62,151 bases of DNA from the NCBI GenBank assembly GCA_905235835.1, contig CAJONQ010000025.1, forward strand, positions 1-62,151, given 5' to 3'. Both the position numbers and the translations under genes were made by a program. Positions 40,455 through 51,457 of this stretch are shown here, in pieces. The stretch's first letter is position 1. Every line of letters starts with the position of its first letter. The notes beneath the pieces are model-generated. The model searched no databases. It saw only the letters and a list, made by a program, of their open reading frames with translations, and was not told where the DNA came from. This DNA comes from an uncultured Prevotella sp. (GTDB lineage Bacteria; Bacteroidota; Bacteroidia; Bacteroidales; Bacteroidaceae).

Positions 40455-40561
40455 TTGTTAAACTAATAAATAAAATAAATAAAATTCGAATTTTCGCTAA
40501 AAAGCATGCAAAGGTACGCAAAATATTTGATATTCCGCTACCTCATTATGCTTATTTAACA

Positions 40562-40678
40562 TTAACCCTGACGCATCTTGTACTTAGGGTTCTTCTTGTT
40601 GATAACGAACAGGCGACCCTTGCGACGTACGATTTTGCAGTCTGGGGTACGCTTCTTCAACGATGCTCTTGTCTTCAT
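40562..40678 (-). CDS. rpmJ: Ribosomal protein L36, Cys-poor form
   Basis: This 38-aa protein starts [20 protein letters not shown] and ends with NPKYKMRQG. Of the zinc ribbon C-x2-C-x12-C-x4-H only one Cys remains (residue 14), so it is the zinc-independent type. Position between infA and rpsM is standard. Confidence 0.95.
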   Translation of the reverse strand: MKTRASLKKRTPDCKIVRRKGRLFVINKKNPKYKMRQG

Positions 40679-40696
40679 TATACTTGTCTCCTTAAA

Positions 40697-40915
40697 TTAT
40701 TTGTATCTAAACACAATTCGTCCTTTGGTCAAGTCGTATGGGCTCATCTCCACCTTTACTTTGTCACCAGGAAGAATCTTGATATAGTGCATACGCATCT
40801 TACCTGAGATGTGTGCGATGATGGGCACACCATTCTCCAACTCCACCCGGAACATAGCGTTTGACAATGCCTCTACAATCGTTCCGTCTTGTTCTATAGC
40901 ACCTTGCTTTGCCAT
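40697..40915 (-). CDS. infA: Translation initiation factor IF-1
   Basis: This 72-aa OB-fold protein binds the A site of the 30S subunit with IF-2 and IF-3. I start it at 40915 ([26 protein letters not shown]), one base after the map stop codon, which gives the standard length; the longer frame to 40954 runs into map. Ends KGRIVFRYK as is typical. Confidence 0.97.
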   Translation of the reverse strand: MAKQGAIEQDGTIVEALSNAMFRVELENGVPIIAHISGKMRMHYIKILPGDKVKVEMSPYDLTKGRIVFRYK

Positions 40916-40916
40916 A

Positions 40917-41720
40917 CTAATATAATTTGCCTTCAATAGTCTCAACTTCCTCAAACGAAGAGAGAATCTCTGCTTTCCCTTTCCTAACAGCTACGGTATG
41001 CTCAAAATGGGCTGCCGGTTTGCCATCACGGGTACGGATAGTCCAACGGTCTTTAGCATCAAGATAAATCTCTCGCTTCCCCATGGTAATCATCGGCTCT
41101 ATGGCGATACACATGCTTGCCTTGAGCATGATGCCGTTACCACGGCGACCGTAATTGGGAACCTGAGGATCCTCGTGCATCTCATGTCCGATACCATGTC
41201 CTGTCAACTCACGTACTATTCCATAGCCCTGAGCCTCACAATGGTCTTGGACTGCTGCACCGATGTCCCCTAAATGTCTTCCTGCCACTGCATTCTCTAT
41301 TCCCTTATAGAGTGCTTCCTTCGTGGTGCGGAGGAGTTTTTTCTTCTCCTCATCGACATCTCCAACACAGAATGTGTAACAAGAGTCGCCACAGAAGCCG
41401 TTCAGCAACGTACCACAGTCGATGGAGATAATATCTCCCTCCTGAAGTACTGTCTGCGCATTCGGTACACCATGTACTACAACATCATTGACCGAGGTGC
41501 AGATACTGGCAGGAAACGGCCCTCCATATGGATTGGGGAAACCCTTGAATGTCGGAATTGCTCCATGATCACGGATGAACTCGTCTGCGATCTGATCCAA
41601 CTGGAGGGTCGTTACACCAGGTTTTATATGCTTTGCCAATTCGCCAAGGGTCTTACCAACAAGTTGGTTTGCCTCGCGCATCAGCTCAATCTCATCTTCT
41701 GTCTTCAGAAATATCTTCAT
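40917..41720 (-). CDS. map: Methionine aminopeptidase, type I
   Basis: This 267-aa enzyme removes the N-terminal Met of nascent proteins. The two-metal site ligands lie in [20 protein letters not shown] (two Asp), [17 protein letters not shown] (His), AIEPMITMG (Glu) and HFEHTVAV (Glu); the His that binds substrate is in VVHGVPNA. Located between secY and infA, as often in Bacteroidota. Confidence 0.97.
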   Translation of the reverse strand: MKIFLKTEDEIELMREANQLVGKTLGELAKHIKPGVTTLQLDQIADEFIRDHGAIPTFKGFPNPYGGPFPASICTSVNDVVVHGVPNAQTVLQEGDIISIDCGTLLNGFCGDSCYTFCVGDVDEEKKKLLRTTKEALYKGIENAVAGRHLGDIGAAVQDHCEAQGYGIVRELTGHGIGHEMHEDPQVPNYGRRGNGIMLKASMCIAIEPMITMGKREIYLDAKDRWTIRTRDGKPAAHFEHTVAVRKGKAEILSSFEEVETIEGKLY

Positions 41721-41726
41721 ACAGAC

Positions 41727-43070
41727 TTAGTATGCAGTCACTCCGCCACGTCCATGAATACGACCTGAGTTCAGCAGACCGTCATAGTGACGCATCAGCA
41801 AGTGACTCTCAATCTGCTGGAGGGTGTCAAGCACAACACCAACAAGAATCAGCAGAGAGGTACCGCCGAAGAACTGCGAGAAAGCGTCCTGCACATTCAA
41901 GAGTCCTGCCAGAGCGGGCATAACAGCGATGAAAGCGATGAACAGAGAACCAGGCAGCGTGATGCGAGACATAATCGTGTCAATATAATCCGCTGTTGGT
42001 TTTCCTGGCTTGATACCAGGAATGAATCCGTTGTTACGCTTCATATCCTCAGCCATCTGGGTAGGATTCAATGTAATAGCCGTATAGAAATAGGTGAACG
42101 CGATGATGAGGATAGCAAAAATGATGTTGTAAGTCCAACTGTGATGATTCAACAGGGAGCGAACAAACCAGTTTGCATTCTCAGGAGCAGCATACTGAAC
42201 AAATGCCAATGGGATGAACATCAATGCCTGAGCAAAGATGATAGGCATCACATTCGCAGCGAACAGCTTCAAGGGGATGTACTGACGGGCACCACCCACC
42301 TGCTGGCTACCTACAAGACGCTTTGCATACTGTACAGGAACCTTACGGACACCCTGTACCAAAACAATAGATGCACATACAACTGCATAGAGAATGATAA
42401 TCTCGACGAGGAACATCACCAGACCACCACCGGTAATAGCGTTGAAGCGAGAACCTACCTCCTGAAAGAAAGCCTGAGGCAGACGGGCGATGATACCAAT
42501 CATAATGATCAGCGAGATACCATTTCCAATACCTTTATCCGTAATACGCTCACCCAGCCAGAGGATGAACATACTGCCTGCTGCAAGGATAATAGTTGCC
42601 GGGAATACAAATACCGACCAACTAATACCTGAAGCAAGGGCAGCACCAGCCTGCATTTTCAGATTGATGAGGTAACTCGGAGCCTGGAACAGCAGGATAG
42701 CCACTGTCAGGTAACGAGTGTAAGTCATAATCTTCTTGCGGCCGCTCTCACCCTCACGCTGCATCTTCTGGAAATAAGGCACAGCGACAGCGAGGAGTTG
42801 CATTACGATAGAAGCAGAGATGTAAGGCATGATTCCAAGCGCAAAGATAGACGCATTGGAAAATGCACCACCGGAGAACATATCCAGAAGCGACATCAGA
42901 CCACCCCGGGTTTGTGACTGTAACTTGTCGAGCATAGCAGGGTTAATACCAGGCAATACTACGAACGAGCCAAAACGATAAATCGCTACAAACAGAAGAG
43001 TGATAAGGATGCGCTGGCGCAGGTCCTCAATCTTCCAGATGTTCTTCAGTGTCTCTATTAACTTCTTCAT
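41727..43070 (-). CDS. secY: Protein translocase subunit SecY
   Basis: This 447-aa channel protein has ten membrane helices. The plug and gate region (GINPAMLDKLQSQTRGGLMSLLDMFSGGAFSNASIFALGIMPYISASIVMQLL) and the cytosolic C5 loop (GFIPGIKPGKPTADYIDTIMSRIT) are clear. It is the central part of the Sec pore used by all exported proteins of this window. Between rplO (5-base gap) and map (6-base gap). Confidence 0.98.
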   Translation of the reverse strand: MKKLIETLKNIWKIEDLRQRILITLLFVAIYRFGSFVVLPGINPAMLDKLQSQTRGGLMSLLDMFSGGAFSNASIFALGIMPYISASIVMQLLAVAVPYFQKMQREGESGRKKIMTYTRYLTVAILLFQAPSYLINLKMQAGAALASGISWSVFVFPATIILAAGSMFILWLGERITDKGIGNGISLIIMIGIIARLPQAFFQEVGSRFNAITGGGLVMFLVEIIILYAVVCASIVLVQGVRKVPVQYAKRLVGSQQVGGARQYIPLKLFAANVMPIIFAQALMFIPLAFVQYAAPENANWFVRSLLNHHSWTYNIIFAILIIAFTYFYTAITLNPTQMAEDMKRNNGFIPGIKPGKPTADYIDTIMSRITLPGSLFIAFIAVMPALAGLLNVQDAFSQFFGGTSLLILVGVVLDTLQQIESHLLMRHYDGLLNSGRIHGRGGVTAY

Positions 43071-43075
43071 CTTGT

Positions 43076-43522
43076 TTAGATAATTGTTGCGTTACCACCA
43101 ACTGCCTTGATAGCCTCTTCGGCAGTCTTTGAGAAAGCGTTAGCCTCTACATCCACCTTAGCCTTCAACTCACCATTACCAAGGATCTTCACAAGCTCCT
43201 TGCCGTTGGTCAGACCAGCTGCGACGAGTTCTGCTATTCCGATCTTGGTAAGGTTCTTAGCCTCAGCAAGCTTCTGAAGAGTAGACAGGTTGACAGCGAA
43301 ATACTCCTTGTGGTTGATATTCTTGAATCCACTCTTCGGAACACGACGCTGCAATGGCATCTGACCACCTTCGAAACCAATCTTCTTCTTATAACCTGAA
43401 CGAGCCTTGGCACCCTTATGACCACGGGTAGAAGTACCACCGAGACCAGAGCCTGGTCCACGTCCGATTCTACGACGTGAGTGGGTAGAGCCCTCAGCTG
43501 GTTTTAAAGTATGTAGTTTCAT
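43076..43522 (-). CDS. rplO: Ribosomal protein L15
   Basis: This 148-aa 50S protein has a Gly/Arg-rich N-terminus (HSRRRIGRGPGSGLGGTSTRGHKGAKARSG) that reaches into 23S rRNA and the conserved FEGGQMPLQRRVPKSGF. Ends in an acidic/aliphatic domain. Follows rpmD in spc order. Confidence 0.98.
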   Translation of the reverse strand: MKLHTLKPAEGSTHSRRRIGRGPGSGLGGTSTRGHKGAKARSGYKKKIGFEGGQMPLQRRVPKSGFKNINHKEYFAVNLSTLQKLAEAKNLTKIGIAELVAAGLTNGKELVKILGNGELKAKVDVEANAFSKTAEEAIKAVGGNATII

Positions 43523-43546
43523 ATTCGTATCTGTTTTAAAAATTAA

Positions 43547-43723
43547 TTAATCAATAACAGTCACCAAGTGATGAACCTTACGGATCATACCACGGATAGA
43601 AGGATTGTCCTCTACCTCAACAACCTGAGAGATCTTGTGAAGACCCAGTGCGGTAAGTGTGCGCTTCTGGTCTACAGGATATCCGATTTTGCTCTTAATC
43701 TGCTTAATCTTAATTGTTGCCAT
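43547..43723 (-). CDS. rpmD: Ribosomal protein L30
   Basis: This 58-aa 50S protein starts [20 protein letters not shown]. The start at 43723 gives the normal family length and a 13-base gap to rpsE; a longer frame up to 43807 would overlap rpsE and has no L30 similarity. Confidence 0.97.
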   Translation of the reverse strand: MATIKIKQIKSKIGYPVDQKRTLTALGLHKISQVVEVEDNPSIRGMIRKVHHLVTVID

Positions 43724-43736
43724 AGTCTTATTCTCC

Positions 43737-44249
43737 TTATCCTCTAAATACTTTATCCATACTGATTCCACGAGTACCTGCGATAGTATAAGCATCACGC
43801 ATCTCACTCAGAGCGGTGATGGTAGCCTTTACCAAGTTGTGGGGGTTAGAAGAACCCTTTGACTTTGCAAGCACATCCTTGATACCAACACTCTCAAGTA
43901 CAGCACGCATAGCACCACCTGCTACCAGTCCGGTACCGGCTGCGGCTGGCTTCAGGAACACCTGAGCACCACCAAAGCGTGCCTCCATCTCATGAGGAAT
44001 CGTTCCTTTCAGAACGGGAACCTTCACCAGATTCTTCTTAGCTGCCTCAACACCCTTGGCAATAGCGGCGGTAACCTCACCTGCCTTACCAAGTCCCCAG
44101 CCAATGATACCATTGCCGTCACCGACAACGACGATAGCTGCGAATGTGAAGGTGCGACCTCCCTTTGTTACCTTTGTAACACGGTTGATGGCAACCAGTC
44201 TGTCTTTCAACTCTACGTCACTATTTACTTTAACTTTGTTCATTGCCAT
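43737..44249 (-). CDS. rpsE: Ribosomal protein S5
   Basis: This 170-aa 30S protein helps proofreading and mRNA unwinding. S5 N-domain: [47 protein letters not shown]-domain: [29 protein letters not shown]. The residues whose change gives spectinomycin resistance in other bacteria lie in the TKGGRTF loop and look unaltered. Confidence 0.98.
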   Translation of the reverse strand: MAMNKVKVNSDVELKDRLVAINRVTKVTKGGRTFTFAAIVVVGDGNGIIGWGLGKAGEVTAAIAKGVEAAKKNLVKVPVLKGTIPHEMEARFGGAQVFLKPAAAGTGLVAGGAMRAVLESVGIKDVLAKSKGSSNPHNLVKATITALSEMRDAYTIAGTRGISMDKVFRG

Positions 44250-44255
44250 AATCGT

Positions 44256-44600
44256 TTAAAATTTAAGTCCACCTTTACGTGCTGCATCAGCCAAAGACTT
44301 TACGCGGCCATGATAGAGATAACCGTTACGGTCGAAGACAACAGTATTGATACCTGCTGCCTGAGCCTTCTCGGCTACCAGCTCACCAACCTTCTCAGCC
44401 TGCTGGATCTTAGGCATAGCCTCAAGACCGATAGAAGATGCAGATGCGAGTGTTTTACCTTCCAAATCGTTAATCACCTGAGCATAAATCTGCTTGTTGC
44501 TGCGGAAAACGCTCAAGCGAGGACGCTCGGCTGTACCGAACACGTTCTTACGAATTCTATATTTGATCTTAATTCGTCTTTCTATTTTCTTTGTTGCCAT
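44256..44600 (-). CDS. rplR: Ribosomal protein L18
   Basis: This 114-aa 5S rRNA-binding protein starts [36 protein letters not shown]. The start at 44600 is preferred over an ATG 3 codons earlier. Ends [17 protein letters not shown]. Confidence 0.97.
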   Translation of the reverse strand: MATKKIERRIKIKYRIRKNVFGTAERPRLSVFRSNKQIYAQVINDLEGKTLASASSIGLEAMPKIQQAEKVGELVAEKAQAAGINTVVFDRNGYLYHGRVKSLADAARKGGLKF

Positions 44601-44624
44601 AATCTTCAATTCTTTAAATGATTA

Positions 44625-45194
44625 TTACTTAGCTGCGGCTGACTTACCCGACTTACGACGGATAACCTCACCCTTGAACAAAATACCCTTACCCTTATAA
44701 GGCTCCGGCATACGGAAAGAACGAATCTTTGCACAAATGAGTCCGAGTAACTGCTTGTCGCAAGACTCCAGGATGATCTGTGGGTTCTGGTTACGCTCCA
44801 TCTTGGTCTCCACCTTTACCTCCTTAGGAAGCTGGATGAAGATAGGGTGTGTGTAACCGAGTGAGAACTCGATGATGTTACCCTGATTAGACACACGGTA
44901 ACCAACACCGATCAGCTCCATCTCCTTCTTGTAACCCTCGCTGACACCAACAACCATATTGTTGATGAGTGCGCGGTACAGACCGTGGAAAGCCTGCTTC
45001 TGTTTGATATTAACAGGGCTGTTCTCGTCAATCTCAAATGTTATATGTCCATCAGCGATGTTCATCTTGATGGAAGCATCGACTTTCTGTGAAAGCTCTC
45101 CTTTTGGACCCTTTACGGTAACGACACCATCCTGACCTTGTGCTACGGTAACACCGGCAGGGATACTAATTGGCAATTTTCCTATTCTTGACAT
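44625..45194 (-). CDS. rplF: Ribosomal protein L6
   Basis: This 189-aa 50S protein has two related beta/alpha domains; signature PEPYKGKGILFKGEVIRRKSGKSAA at the end. Start at 45194 (MSRIGKLPISIPAGV) gives the family N-terminus; the frame extends five codons more. The tail AAAK is usual. Confidence 0.97.
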   Translation of the reverse strand: MSRIGKLPISIPAGVTVAQGQDGVVTVKGPKGELSQKVDASIKMNIADGHITFEIDENSPVNIKQKQAFHGLYRALINNMVVGVSEGYKKEMELIGVGYRVSNQGNIIEFSLGYTHPIFIQLPKEVKVETKMERNQNPQIILESCDKQLLGLICAKIRSFRMPEPYKGKGILFKGEVIRRKSGKSAAAK

Positions 45195-45209
45195 AATCGT
45201 GTCCTCCAA

Positions 45210-45605
45210 TTAATATACGAAACAAAGCACCTCACCGCCGATTTTCAGGGCAGCAGCCTCTTTGTCTGTCATTACACCTTGGGATGTAGATAAGATGGCA
45301 ATACCTAATCCGTTAATTACTCTCGGCATGTCTTTGTAACCAGTGTACTTACGAAGACCTGGTGTTGACACACGTTTCAGGCACTTGATGGCGTTAGCCT
45401 TAGTGGCTGGATCATACTTCAAAGCCACTTTGATAGTGCCCTGAGGTCCATCCTCAATGAACTTGTAGTTCAGGATGTAACCTTTCTCGAAGAGGATCTT
45501 AGTGATTTCCTTCTTCAAGTTAGACGCAGGAACCTCAACAACACGGTGATGAGCCATGATGGCGTTTCTGAGTCTGGTCAGATAATCTGCTATTGGATCT
45601 GTCAT
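45210..45605 (-). CDS. rpsH: Ribosomal protein S8
   Basis: This 131-aa primary 16S-binding protein starts MTDPIADYLTRLRNAIMAHHRVVEVPASNLKKEI and has the C-terminal signature GLGIAILSTSQGVMTDKEAAALKIGGEVLCFVY. In enteric bacteria S8 represses the spc operon; whether it does so here is unknown. Confidence 0.98.
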   Translation of the reverse strand: MTDPIADYLTRLRNAIMAHHRVVEVPASNLKKEITKILFEKGYILNYKFIEDGPQGTIKVALKYDPATKANAIKCLKRVSTPGLRKYTGYKDMPRVINGLGIAILSTSQGVMTDKEAAALKIGGEVLCFVY

Positions 45606-45664
45606 AAAATAAAATGTTTAATTAATCGGGACTACCCCGACAATATTAAATAAAAACTCTCTAA

Positions 45665-45967
45665 TTACCAGCTTGCCTTCTTTACACCTGGAATCAAACC
45701 GCTGGAAGCCATCTCACGGAACTGGATACGTGACAGACCGAACTGACGCATATATCCTTTGGGACGACCAGTAATCTTACAACGGTTGTGCAGACGGATA
45801 GGATTAGCATTCTTGGGGATGCTCTGGAGCTTGCGAGCTGCCTCGTAAGCCTCTGCGGGATCCTCAGATGTTGCGATAATCTTCTTCAATGCCGCACGTT
45901 TCTCAGCATAACGGGCAACCATCTTAGCGCGCTTTACCTCGCGGGCTTTCATTGATTCTTTTGCCAT
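45665..45967 (-). CDS. rpsN: Ribosomal protein S14, zinc-free form
   Basis: This 100-aa 30S head protein contains the conserved end [40 protein letters not shown]. It is the long type without the two CxxC zinc pairs. It follows rplE by 5 bases. Confidence 0.97.
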   Translation of the reverse strand: MAKESMKAREVKRAKMVARYAEKRAALKKIIATSEDPAEAYEAARKLQSIPKNANPIRLHNRCKITGRPKGYMRQFGLSRIQFREMASSGLIPGVKKASW

Positions 45968-45972
45968 ATCTC

Positions 45973-46527
45973 TTAATCGTTTTTAGCGTTCTTGAATGGC
46001 AGACCGAAGCCCTTCAGCAGTGCATAACCCTCCTCATCTGTCTTGGCAGATGTAACGAAGGTGATGTTCATACCCTGGATGCGGTCTACTGTATCAATAT
46101 TGATTTCAGGGAAGATAATCTGCTCCTGAACACCGAGGGTGTAGTTGCCACGACCGTCGAACTTGCTCTCGATACCCTTGAAGTCACGGATACGAGGAAG
46201 AGCCACGCGGACGAGCTTCTCCAAGAACTCGTACATACGCTCACGGCGCAGTGTCACCATCACACCGATAGGCATCTTCTTACGAAGTTTGAAGTTAGCG
46301 ATATCCTTCTTTGAATATGTAGCAACAGCCTTCTGACCGGTAATGGTCGTGATCTCGTTGATAGCAACGTCGATAATCTTCTTATCCTGTGTCGCATCAC
46401 CCAAGCCCTGATTGATGACAATCTTCTTCAGGACAGGAATCTGCATGGCTGAAGTGTAGTTGAACTGCTTCTGCAGAGCCGGAGCAATCTTCTCCTTATA
46501 CTCTTTCTTTAACTGTGCTGTATCCAT
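45973..46527 (-). CDS. rplE: Ribosomal protein L5
   Basis: This 184-aa 5S rRNA-binding protein of the central protuberance shows [28 protein letters not shown] and the later [37 protein letters not shown]. The start codon overlaps the rplX stop by one base. Confidence 0.98.
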   Translation of the reverse strand: MDTAQLKKEYKEKIAPALQKQFNYTSAMQIPVLKKIVINQGLGDATQDKKIIDVAINEITTITGQKAVATYSKKDIANFKLRKKMPIGVMVTLRRERMYEFLEKLVRVALPRIRDFKGIESKFDGRGNYTLGVQEQIIFPEINIDTVDRIQGMNITFVTSAKTDEEGYALLKGFGLPFKNAKND

Positions 46528-46844
46528 TACTTAATTTCCTCCCCTGACTTTTTAGCGACACGGATCACGTTCTTGCCCTCGTGCTTGATAGCCACACGGG
46601 TAGCCTTACCGCTCTTCGGATCGATCAGACTTACATTTGAGATATGTATCGGAGCCTCCTGCTTGATGATACCACCCTGAGGGTGCTGTGCACTTGGCTT
46701 GGCGCTCTTAGATACCATATTAACGCCTTCCACGAGGACTCTCTCCTCTTTCACGAAGACTTTGAGCACCTTACCCTTCTGGCCTTTGTCCTTGCCAGCG
46801 AGGATAATTACCTCATCACCTTTTTTAATATGTAACTTACTCAT
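46527..46844 (-). CDS. rplX: Ribosomal protein L24
   Basis: This 105-aa 50S assembly protein has the KOW motif in [27 protein letters not shown] and the typical [30 protein letters not shown]. It overlaps rplE by one base. Confidence 0.98.
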   Translation of the reverse strand: MSKLHIKKGDEVIILAGKDKGQKGKVLKVFVKEERVLVEGVNMVSKSAKPSAQHPQGGIIKQEAPIHISNVSLIDPKSGKATRVAIKHEGKNVIRVAKKSGEEIK

Positions 46845-46863
46845 TTCTTGAATGCTTTAAATG

Positions 46864-47229
46864 TTAAAGAACCTCAGGTGCCAGTGAAACGACCTTCATG
46901 TTTACGGCACGCAACTCACGGGCTACAGGACCGAAGATACGGCTGCCACGGAGCTCACCAGCGTTGTTCAACAGCACACAAGCATTGTCATCGAAGCGGA
47001 TGTATGAGCCATCAGCACGACGAATCTCCTTCTTTGTGCGAACAACCAAAGCCTTAGATACTGCACCTTTTTTAACATCACTTGTGGGGATGGCGTTCTT
47101 GATAGCAACGACAATCACATCGCCCACGCTGGCATAACGGCGGCGGGTACCACCCAGCACACGGATGCAGAGAGCCTCACGTGCACCGCTGTTGTCAGCT
47201 ACTGTCAGTCTTGTCTCAGTTTGTATCAT
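46864..47229 (-). CDS. rplN: Ribosomal protein L14
   Basis: This 121-aa 50S protein forms a bridge to the 30S subunit. Start [27 protein letters not shown] and signature [31 protein letters not shown] are diagnostic. Confidence 0.98.
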   Translation of the reverse strand: MIQTETRLTVADNSGAREALCIRVLGGTRRRYASVGDVIVVAIKNAIPTSDVKKGAVSKALVVRTKKEIRRADGSYIRFDDNACVLLNNAGELRGSRIFGPVARELRAVNMKVVSLAPEVL

Positions 47230-47231
47230 AA

Positions 47232-47489
47232 TTACTTAGCTTTTTCTACAATCTGTACTAATCTCCATCTCTTAGTCTTTGACAAAGGACGGGTCTCCAT
47301 AACGAGTACGGTATCACCTACGTTGCACTCGTTCTTCTCATCGTGTACATGGTACTTCTTTGTCTTCTGGACAAACTTACCATAAATAGGGTGCTTCTCC
47401 TTGAACTTAGCGGCAATAACAATGGTTTTATCCATCTTGTTACTGATAACGACACCCTGTCTTGTCTTTCTTAAATTTCTTGTTTCCAT
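47232..47489 (-). CDS. rpsQ: Ribosomal protein S17
   Basis: This 85-aa OB-fold 30S protein starts [51 protein letters not shown]. Start 47489 is preferred because METRNLRK is the common Bacteroidota opening; an ATG three codons earlier (47498) is possible. Confidence 0.96.
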   Translation of the reverse strand: METRNLRKTRQGVVISNKMDKTIVIAAKFKEKHPIYGKFVQKTKKYHVHDEKNECNVGDTVLVMETRPLSKTKRWRLVQIVEKAK

Positions 47490-47500
47490 CTGGACCATTA

Positions 47501-47695
47501 TTATTTGTTAAGTTCTCTCTGACGGAGTTCTGTCTTCATACGAGCGATGTCACGACGTGTGGCCTTAATCTGTGATGGATTCTCCATAGGAGTGATGGCG
47601 TGATTCAACTTCATCTGGTTGTATTTGGCAACCTCAGTCTCCAGTTTCTCAGCCAAATCCTTGGTCTCAAGCTCTTTTAATTCTTTGCTCTTCAT
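47501..47695 (-). CDS. rpmC: Ribosomal protein L29
   Basis: This 64-aa helical hairpin of the 50S exit-tunnel rim starts [29 protein letters not shown] and has the usual [23 protein letters not shown] end. It is 6 bases downstream of rplP. Confidence 0.97.
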   Translation of the reverse strand: MKSKELKELETKDLAEKLETEVAKYNQMKLNHAITPMENPSQIKATRRDIARMKTELRQRELNK

Positions 47696-47701
47696 AACTT
47701 C

Positions 47702-48130
47702 TTAAGCGTTTTTATCGTAATCGCGTCTAACAACAAACTTAGTCTTTACCGGCAACTTCTGAGCACCGAGGCGGAGAGCCTCCTTAGCGGTCTCAAAAGG
47801 TACGCCTTCTACTTCAAAGAGGATACGTCCTGGAGTTACAGGAGCCACCCAACCAGCGGGGTCACCTTTACCTTTACCCATACGTACGTCAGCAGGCTTA
47901 CGTGTGATAGGTTTGTCCGGGAAGATGCGAATCCATACCTGACCCTCACGGTTCATATAACGGTTGATGGCAACACGGGCTGCCTCAATCTGACGGCTGT
48001 CAATCCACTTGGCATCCAATGTCTTGATGCCGAATGAGCCGAAAGCCAGCTGTGTACCTCTGTGGGCGTTGCCTTTATTGCCACGTCCGTCTTGAGGTCT
48101 TCTATATCTTACTCTCTTAGGCTGTAACAT
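47702..48130 (-). CDS. rplP: Ribosomal protein L16
   Basis: This 142-aa 50S protein lies at the A-site tRNA elbow. It shows [57 protein letters not shown] and [16 protein letters not shown], all conserved. Confidence 0.98.
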   Translation of the reverse strand: MLQPKRVRYRRPQDGRGNKGNAHRGTQLAFGSFGIKTLDAKWIDSRQIEAARVAINRYMNREGQVWIRIFPDKPITRKPADVRMGKGKGDPAGWVAPVTPGRILFEVEGVPFETAKEALRLGAQKLPVKTKFVVRRDYDKNA

Positions 48131-48154
48131 GATAGCTTCTTACTTTTACGTTAA

Positions 48155-48877
48155 TTACTTTTTCTTATTACGGAACTTTCTGCCACCATTGTTACCACCG
48201 TTGGAGCGGCCTGTGCTCTTCTCCTGAGCGAAGTTTGGAGCCAAGTCAACTTTACCGTAGATCTCACCACGGCAAATCCAAACCTTCAAGCCCAGCAGTC
48301 CGACTTTCGTCAGAGCCTCAGCCTGGCAGTAATCAATATCAGCACGGAAAGTGTGCAGAGGAGTACGACCTTCCTTAATCATCTCGCTACGTGCGATTTC
48401 CGCACCGTTCAGACGACCTGAGATCTGTACCTTGATACCCTCGGCACCAGCGCGCATCGTGTTAGCCACAGCCATCTTGATAGCACGGCGGTAAGCGATC
48501 TTACCCTCTATCTGGCGAGCGATGTTGTTAGCTACGATTGTTGCGTCGAGTTCCGGTTTCTTTACTTCGAAGATGTTAATCTGAATCTCCTTGTCATAGA
48601 GTTTCTTCAGCTCTTCCTTCAACTTATCGACATCCTGTCCACCCTTACCAATGACAAGACCCGGACGGGCAGTGCAGATAGTGATGGTCACCAGTTTCAA
48701 TGTACGTTCGATGACAATCTTTGACACGCTTGCCTTGGCAAGACGCTCATTGAGGTACTTACGGATTTTCTGATCCTCTACCAGGTTATCTCCGAAGTCC
48801 TTGCCTCCGAACCAATTTGAGTCCCAGCCTTTCACGATACCAAGGCGGTTGCTAATTGGATTTACTTTCTGTCCCAT
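48155..48877 (-). CDS. rpsC: Ribosomal protein S3
   Basis: This 240-aa protein forms part of the mRNA entry channel. Start [30 protein letters not shown] domain with [19 protein letters not shown], and [32 protein letters not shown]. The C-terminus is a Gly/Asn/Lys-rich tail ([20 protein letters not shown]). Confidence 0.98.
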   Translation of the reverse strand: MGQKVNPISNRLGIVKGWDSNWFGGKDFGDNLVEDQKIRKYLNERLAKASVSKIVIERTLKLVTITICTARPGLVIGKGGQDVDKLKEELKKLYDKEIQINIFEVKKPELDATIVANNIARQIEGKIAYRRAIKMAVANTMRAGAEGIKVQISGRLNGAEIARSEMIKEGRTPLHTFRADIDYCQAEALTKVGLLGLKVWICRGEIYGKVDLAPNFAQEKSTGRSNGGNNGGRKFRNKKK

Positions 48878-48882
48878 ACTTC

Positions 48883-49284
48883 TTACTTATCATTAGTTTT
48901 AGCGTCGACAAACAGAGTCACGTGGTTCGAACGCTTACGGATACGATAGCCACGGCCCTGAGGTGCCGGTCTCATACGTTTCATTGTCACACCTTCGTCA
49001 ACGAAGACACGGCTAACAAACAGCTCGCCGTCTTCAGCCTTGCGGTCATTCTTAGCCTCCCAGTTAGCGATGGCAGAACGGAGAAGCTTCTCTACGTCAG
49101 CTGCAGCATGTTTCTTTGAGAATCTCAGAACGCCAAGAGCGCGGTTTACCTCCATGCCGCGGATCATGTCTACGACATAGCGCATCTTGCGTGGAGAAGA
49201 AGGAACACCTTTCAGCTTTGCAAAATACTGTGTCTTATTGGCTGCTTTTCTTTTCTCAGCCGCTAATCTTTTTCTTGCTCCCAT
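48883..49284 (-). CDS. rplV: Ribosomal protein L22
   Basis: This 133-aa 50S protein has a beta-hairpin that lines the exit tunnel ([34 protein letters not shown]). The core [32 protein letters not shown] is typical. It follows rpsS by 36 bases. Confidence 0.98.
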   Translation of the reverse strand: MGARKRLAAEKRKAANKTQYFAKLKGVPSSPRKMRYVVDMIRGMEVNRALGVLRFSKKHAAADVEKLLRSAIANWEAKNDRKAEDGELFVSRVFVDEGVTMKRMRPAPQGRGYRIRKRSNHVTLFVDAKTNDK

Positions 49285-49320
49285 TATTTTATTCTTTTAA
49301 TTTCTGGTGGGTTAGCCTGT

Positions 49321-49587
49321 TTATTTCTTATTACCGGCATGGCCACCGAAACGACGTGTCGGAGAGAACTCACCGAGCTTGTGTCCTACCATGTTCTCAG
49401 TAATGTAAACAGGGATAAATTTATTTCCATTGTGAACTGCAACTGTATGTCCCACGAAATCCGGGGAAATCATTGAAGCTCTTGCCCATGTCTTAACGAC
49501 ATTCTTCTTACCACTCTCATTCATAGCGAGAATCTTCTTCTCGAGTGATACGTTGATGTACGGGCCTTTTTTTAATGAACGACTCAT
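49321..49587 (-). CDS. rpsS: Ribosomal protein S19
   Basis: This 88-aa 30S head protein starts [19 protein letters not shown] and ends [20 protein letters not shown]. It pairs with S13 in the mature subunit. 24 bases after rplB. Confidence 0.98.
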   Translation of the reverse strand: MSRSLKKGPYINVSLEKKILAMNESGKKNVVKTWARASMISPDFVGHTVAVHNGNKFIPVYITENMVGHKLGEFSPTRRFGGHAGNKK

Positions 49588-49611
49588 AATTTTCTCTAAT
49601 TAACTTCGTGA

Positions 49612-50439
49612 TTACTTCTTGTTAGCTCTTTCAATAATGTACTTGTTTGAAAGCTTCTTAGGTGCACGAGTCTTAAGACCCTTAGCGTACAAGCCCTTAC
49701 GTGAGCGTGGGTGTCCTCCAGACTGACGTCCTTCACCACCACCCATTGGGTGATCATGCGGGTTCATAACAACACCACGGTTGTGAGGACGACGTCCCAA
49801 CCAGCGTGAGCGACCAGCCTTACCAGACTGCTCCAGAGCGTGGTCTGAGTTACCTACACTACCTACAGTAGCCTTACAAGCAGAGAGAATCTGACGAGTC
49901 TCACCAGAAGGAAGCTTGATCACACAATAGCTACCCTCACGAGAAGTCAACTGAGCGAAATTACCTGCCGAACGAACGAGCTTGGCACCCTGACCGGGAC
50001 GCATCTCAATGTTGTGGATGACGGTACCCACGGGGATGTTGGCAAGGGGAAGGGCATTACCTACCTCAGGTGCTGCCTCCACGCCAGACATCAGGGTTGC
50101 ACCAACCTGCAGTCCATTAGGAGCAATGATATAACGTTTCTCACCATCAGCATAGAAGAGCAATGCGATACGTGCCGAACGGTTCGGATCGTACTCGATT
50201 GTCTTTACTACAGCTGGAACACCATCTTTCTCTCGTTTGAAGTCGATGAGACGATACTTCTTCTTGTGACCACCGCCCATGTAGCGGACAGTCATCTTAC
50301 CGGTGTTGTTTCGACCACCGGTAGAACGCTTACCGTAAACGAGAGACTTCTCTGGCACGGATGCAGTAATATCCTCGAACGTGCCAATAATCTTGTGTCT
50401 TTGACCCGGAGTTACGGGTTTTAATTTACGTACTGCCAT
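49612..50439 (-). CDS. rplB: Ribosomal protein L2
   Basis: This 275-aa protein is needed for peptidyl transfer and subunit joining. Core [66 protein letters not shown] and C-terminal [29 protein letters not shown], which carries the conserved His near the peptidyl transferase centre. Confidence 0.98.
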   Translation of the reverse strand: MAVRKLKPVTPGQRHKIIGTFEDITASVPEKSLVYGKRSTGGRNNTGKMTVRYMGGGHKKKYRLIDFKREKDGVPAVVKTIEYDPNRSARIALLFYADGEKRYIIAPNGLQVGATLMSGVEAAPEVGNALPLANIPVGTVIHNIEMRPGQGAKLVRSAGNFAQLTSREGSYCVIKLPSGETRQILSACKATVGSVGNSDHALEQSGKAGRSRWLGRRPHNRGVVMNPHDHPMGGGEGRQSGGHPRSRKGLYAKGLKTRAPKKLSNKYIIERANKK

Positions 50440-50445
50440 TTCTTA

Positions 50446-50805
50446 TTAAATATTGCTGTAAAAATCAATGGTATCGCCCTCTTTAAGAGTAACGATTGCT
50501 TTCTTAAACGCATTCTTCTGACCTCTCAAGAGACCAGCCTTGGTATAACGCTGTGAGCGCTTACCAGCATAACGAAGCGTGTTCACACTCTCAACTGTCA
50601 CATTATACTGAGCCTCAACCTCTGCCTTAATCTCCAGCTTGTTAGCCTCAGGCTTAACGATGAAACCGTACTGTGCATGTGCCTTCTTGGTCACCATCTC
50701 ACCCTTGTGGGCACCGGTCTTAGCCTTGAAAGTTCTGTCGACAGAAGACTTCTCAGTAATATTGTTCATTTTCTCTGAAATCAGAGGCTTGATAATAAAT
50801 GCCAT
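50446..50805 (-). CDS. rplW: Ribosomal protein L23
   Basis: This 119-aa protein at the tunnel exit is the docking site for trigger factor and SRP. Start MAFIIKPLISEKMNNITEKSS. It has about 20 residues more than the usual 95-100 aa, located between the first helix and KKAHAQYGFIVKPEANKLEIKAEVEAQYNVTVESVNTLRYAGK. Confidence 0.97.
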   Translation of the reverse strand: MAFIIKPLISEKMNNITEKSSVDRTFKAKTGAHKGEMVTKKAHAQYGFIVKPEANKLEIKAEVEAQYNVTVESVNTLRYAGKRSQRYTKAGLLRGQKNAFKKAIVTLKEGDTIDFYSNI

Positions 50806-50824
50806 ATCTTATGTCTCCTATTCT

Positions 50825-51454
50825 TTATTTGTTTAATACACCGTCGATAGTCTTCAGCGAGTTCTCGGTGATCACCATCACGTCAGCGTTCAACACCTTG
50901 TAAGTATTGAGCTGAGCGGCGAGGATAACCTCAGAACGCTGTAAGTTACGAGCCGACAAATACACATTCTTATTAGACTCAGGCAGAACCATCAGCAGTT
51001 TCTTACCCTCTACCTTGAGGTTCTTGGCAATGCTCAAGAACTCCTTGGTCTTTGGAGCCTCGAAGTTGAAGTCCTCAACAACGATGATCGCATTCTCCTT
51101 AGCCTTGTAGGAAAGAGCTGACTTACGGGCGAGCAGAGTCACCTTCTTATTCAGTTTGAAACGATAGTCACGGGGACGTGGACCGAATACGCGACCACCA
51201 CCACGCAACAGGGGTGAGTTGATGTCACCATGACGAGCACCGCCGCCGCCCTTCTGGCGACCCAGCTTGCGGGTAGAGCCCTTATGCTCACTACGCTCCT
51301 TTGCCTTAGCGGTTCCCTGACGCTGGTCAGCGAGGTAACGCTTTACATCAAGATAAATAACATGGTCGTTAGGCTCAATTCCGAAGATAGACTCGTTCAA
51401 CGTAACCTTTCTTCCAGTCTCCTGACCTTTGATATCCAATACGTTAATTTCCAT
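50825..51454 (-). CDS. rplD: Ribosomal protein L4
   Basis: This 209-aa 50S protein has an extended loop ([39 protein letters not shown]) that reaches the tunnel constriction. In enteric bacteria it represses the S10 operon through the leader RNA; no similar leader was recognised. 3 bases after rplC. Confidence 0.98.
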   Translation of the reverse strand: MEINVLDIKGQETGRKVTLNESIFGIEPNDHVIYLDVKRYLADQRQGTAKAKERSEHKGSTRKLGRQKGGGGARHGDINSPLLRGGGRVFGPRPRDYRFKLNKKVTLLARKSALSYKAKENAIIVVEDFNFEAPKTKEFLSIAKNLKVEGKKLLMVLPESNKNVYLSARNLQRSEVILAAQLNTYKVLNADVMVITENSLKTIDGVLNK

Positions 51455-51457
51455 AGC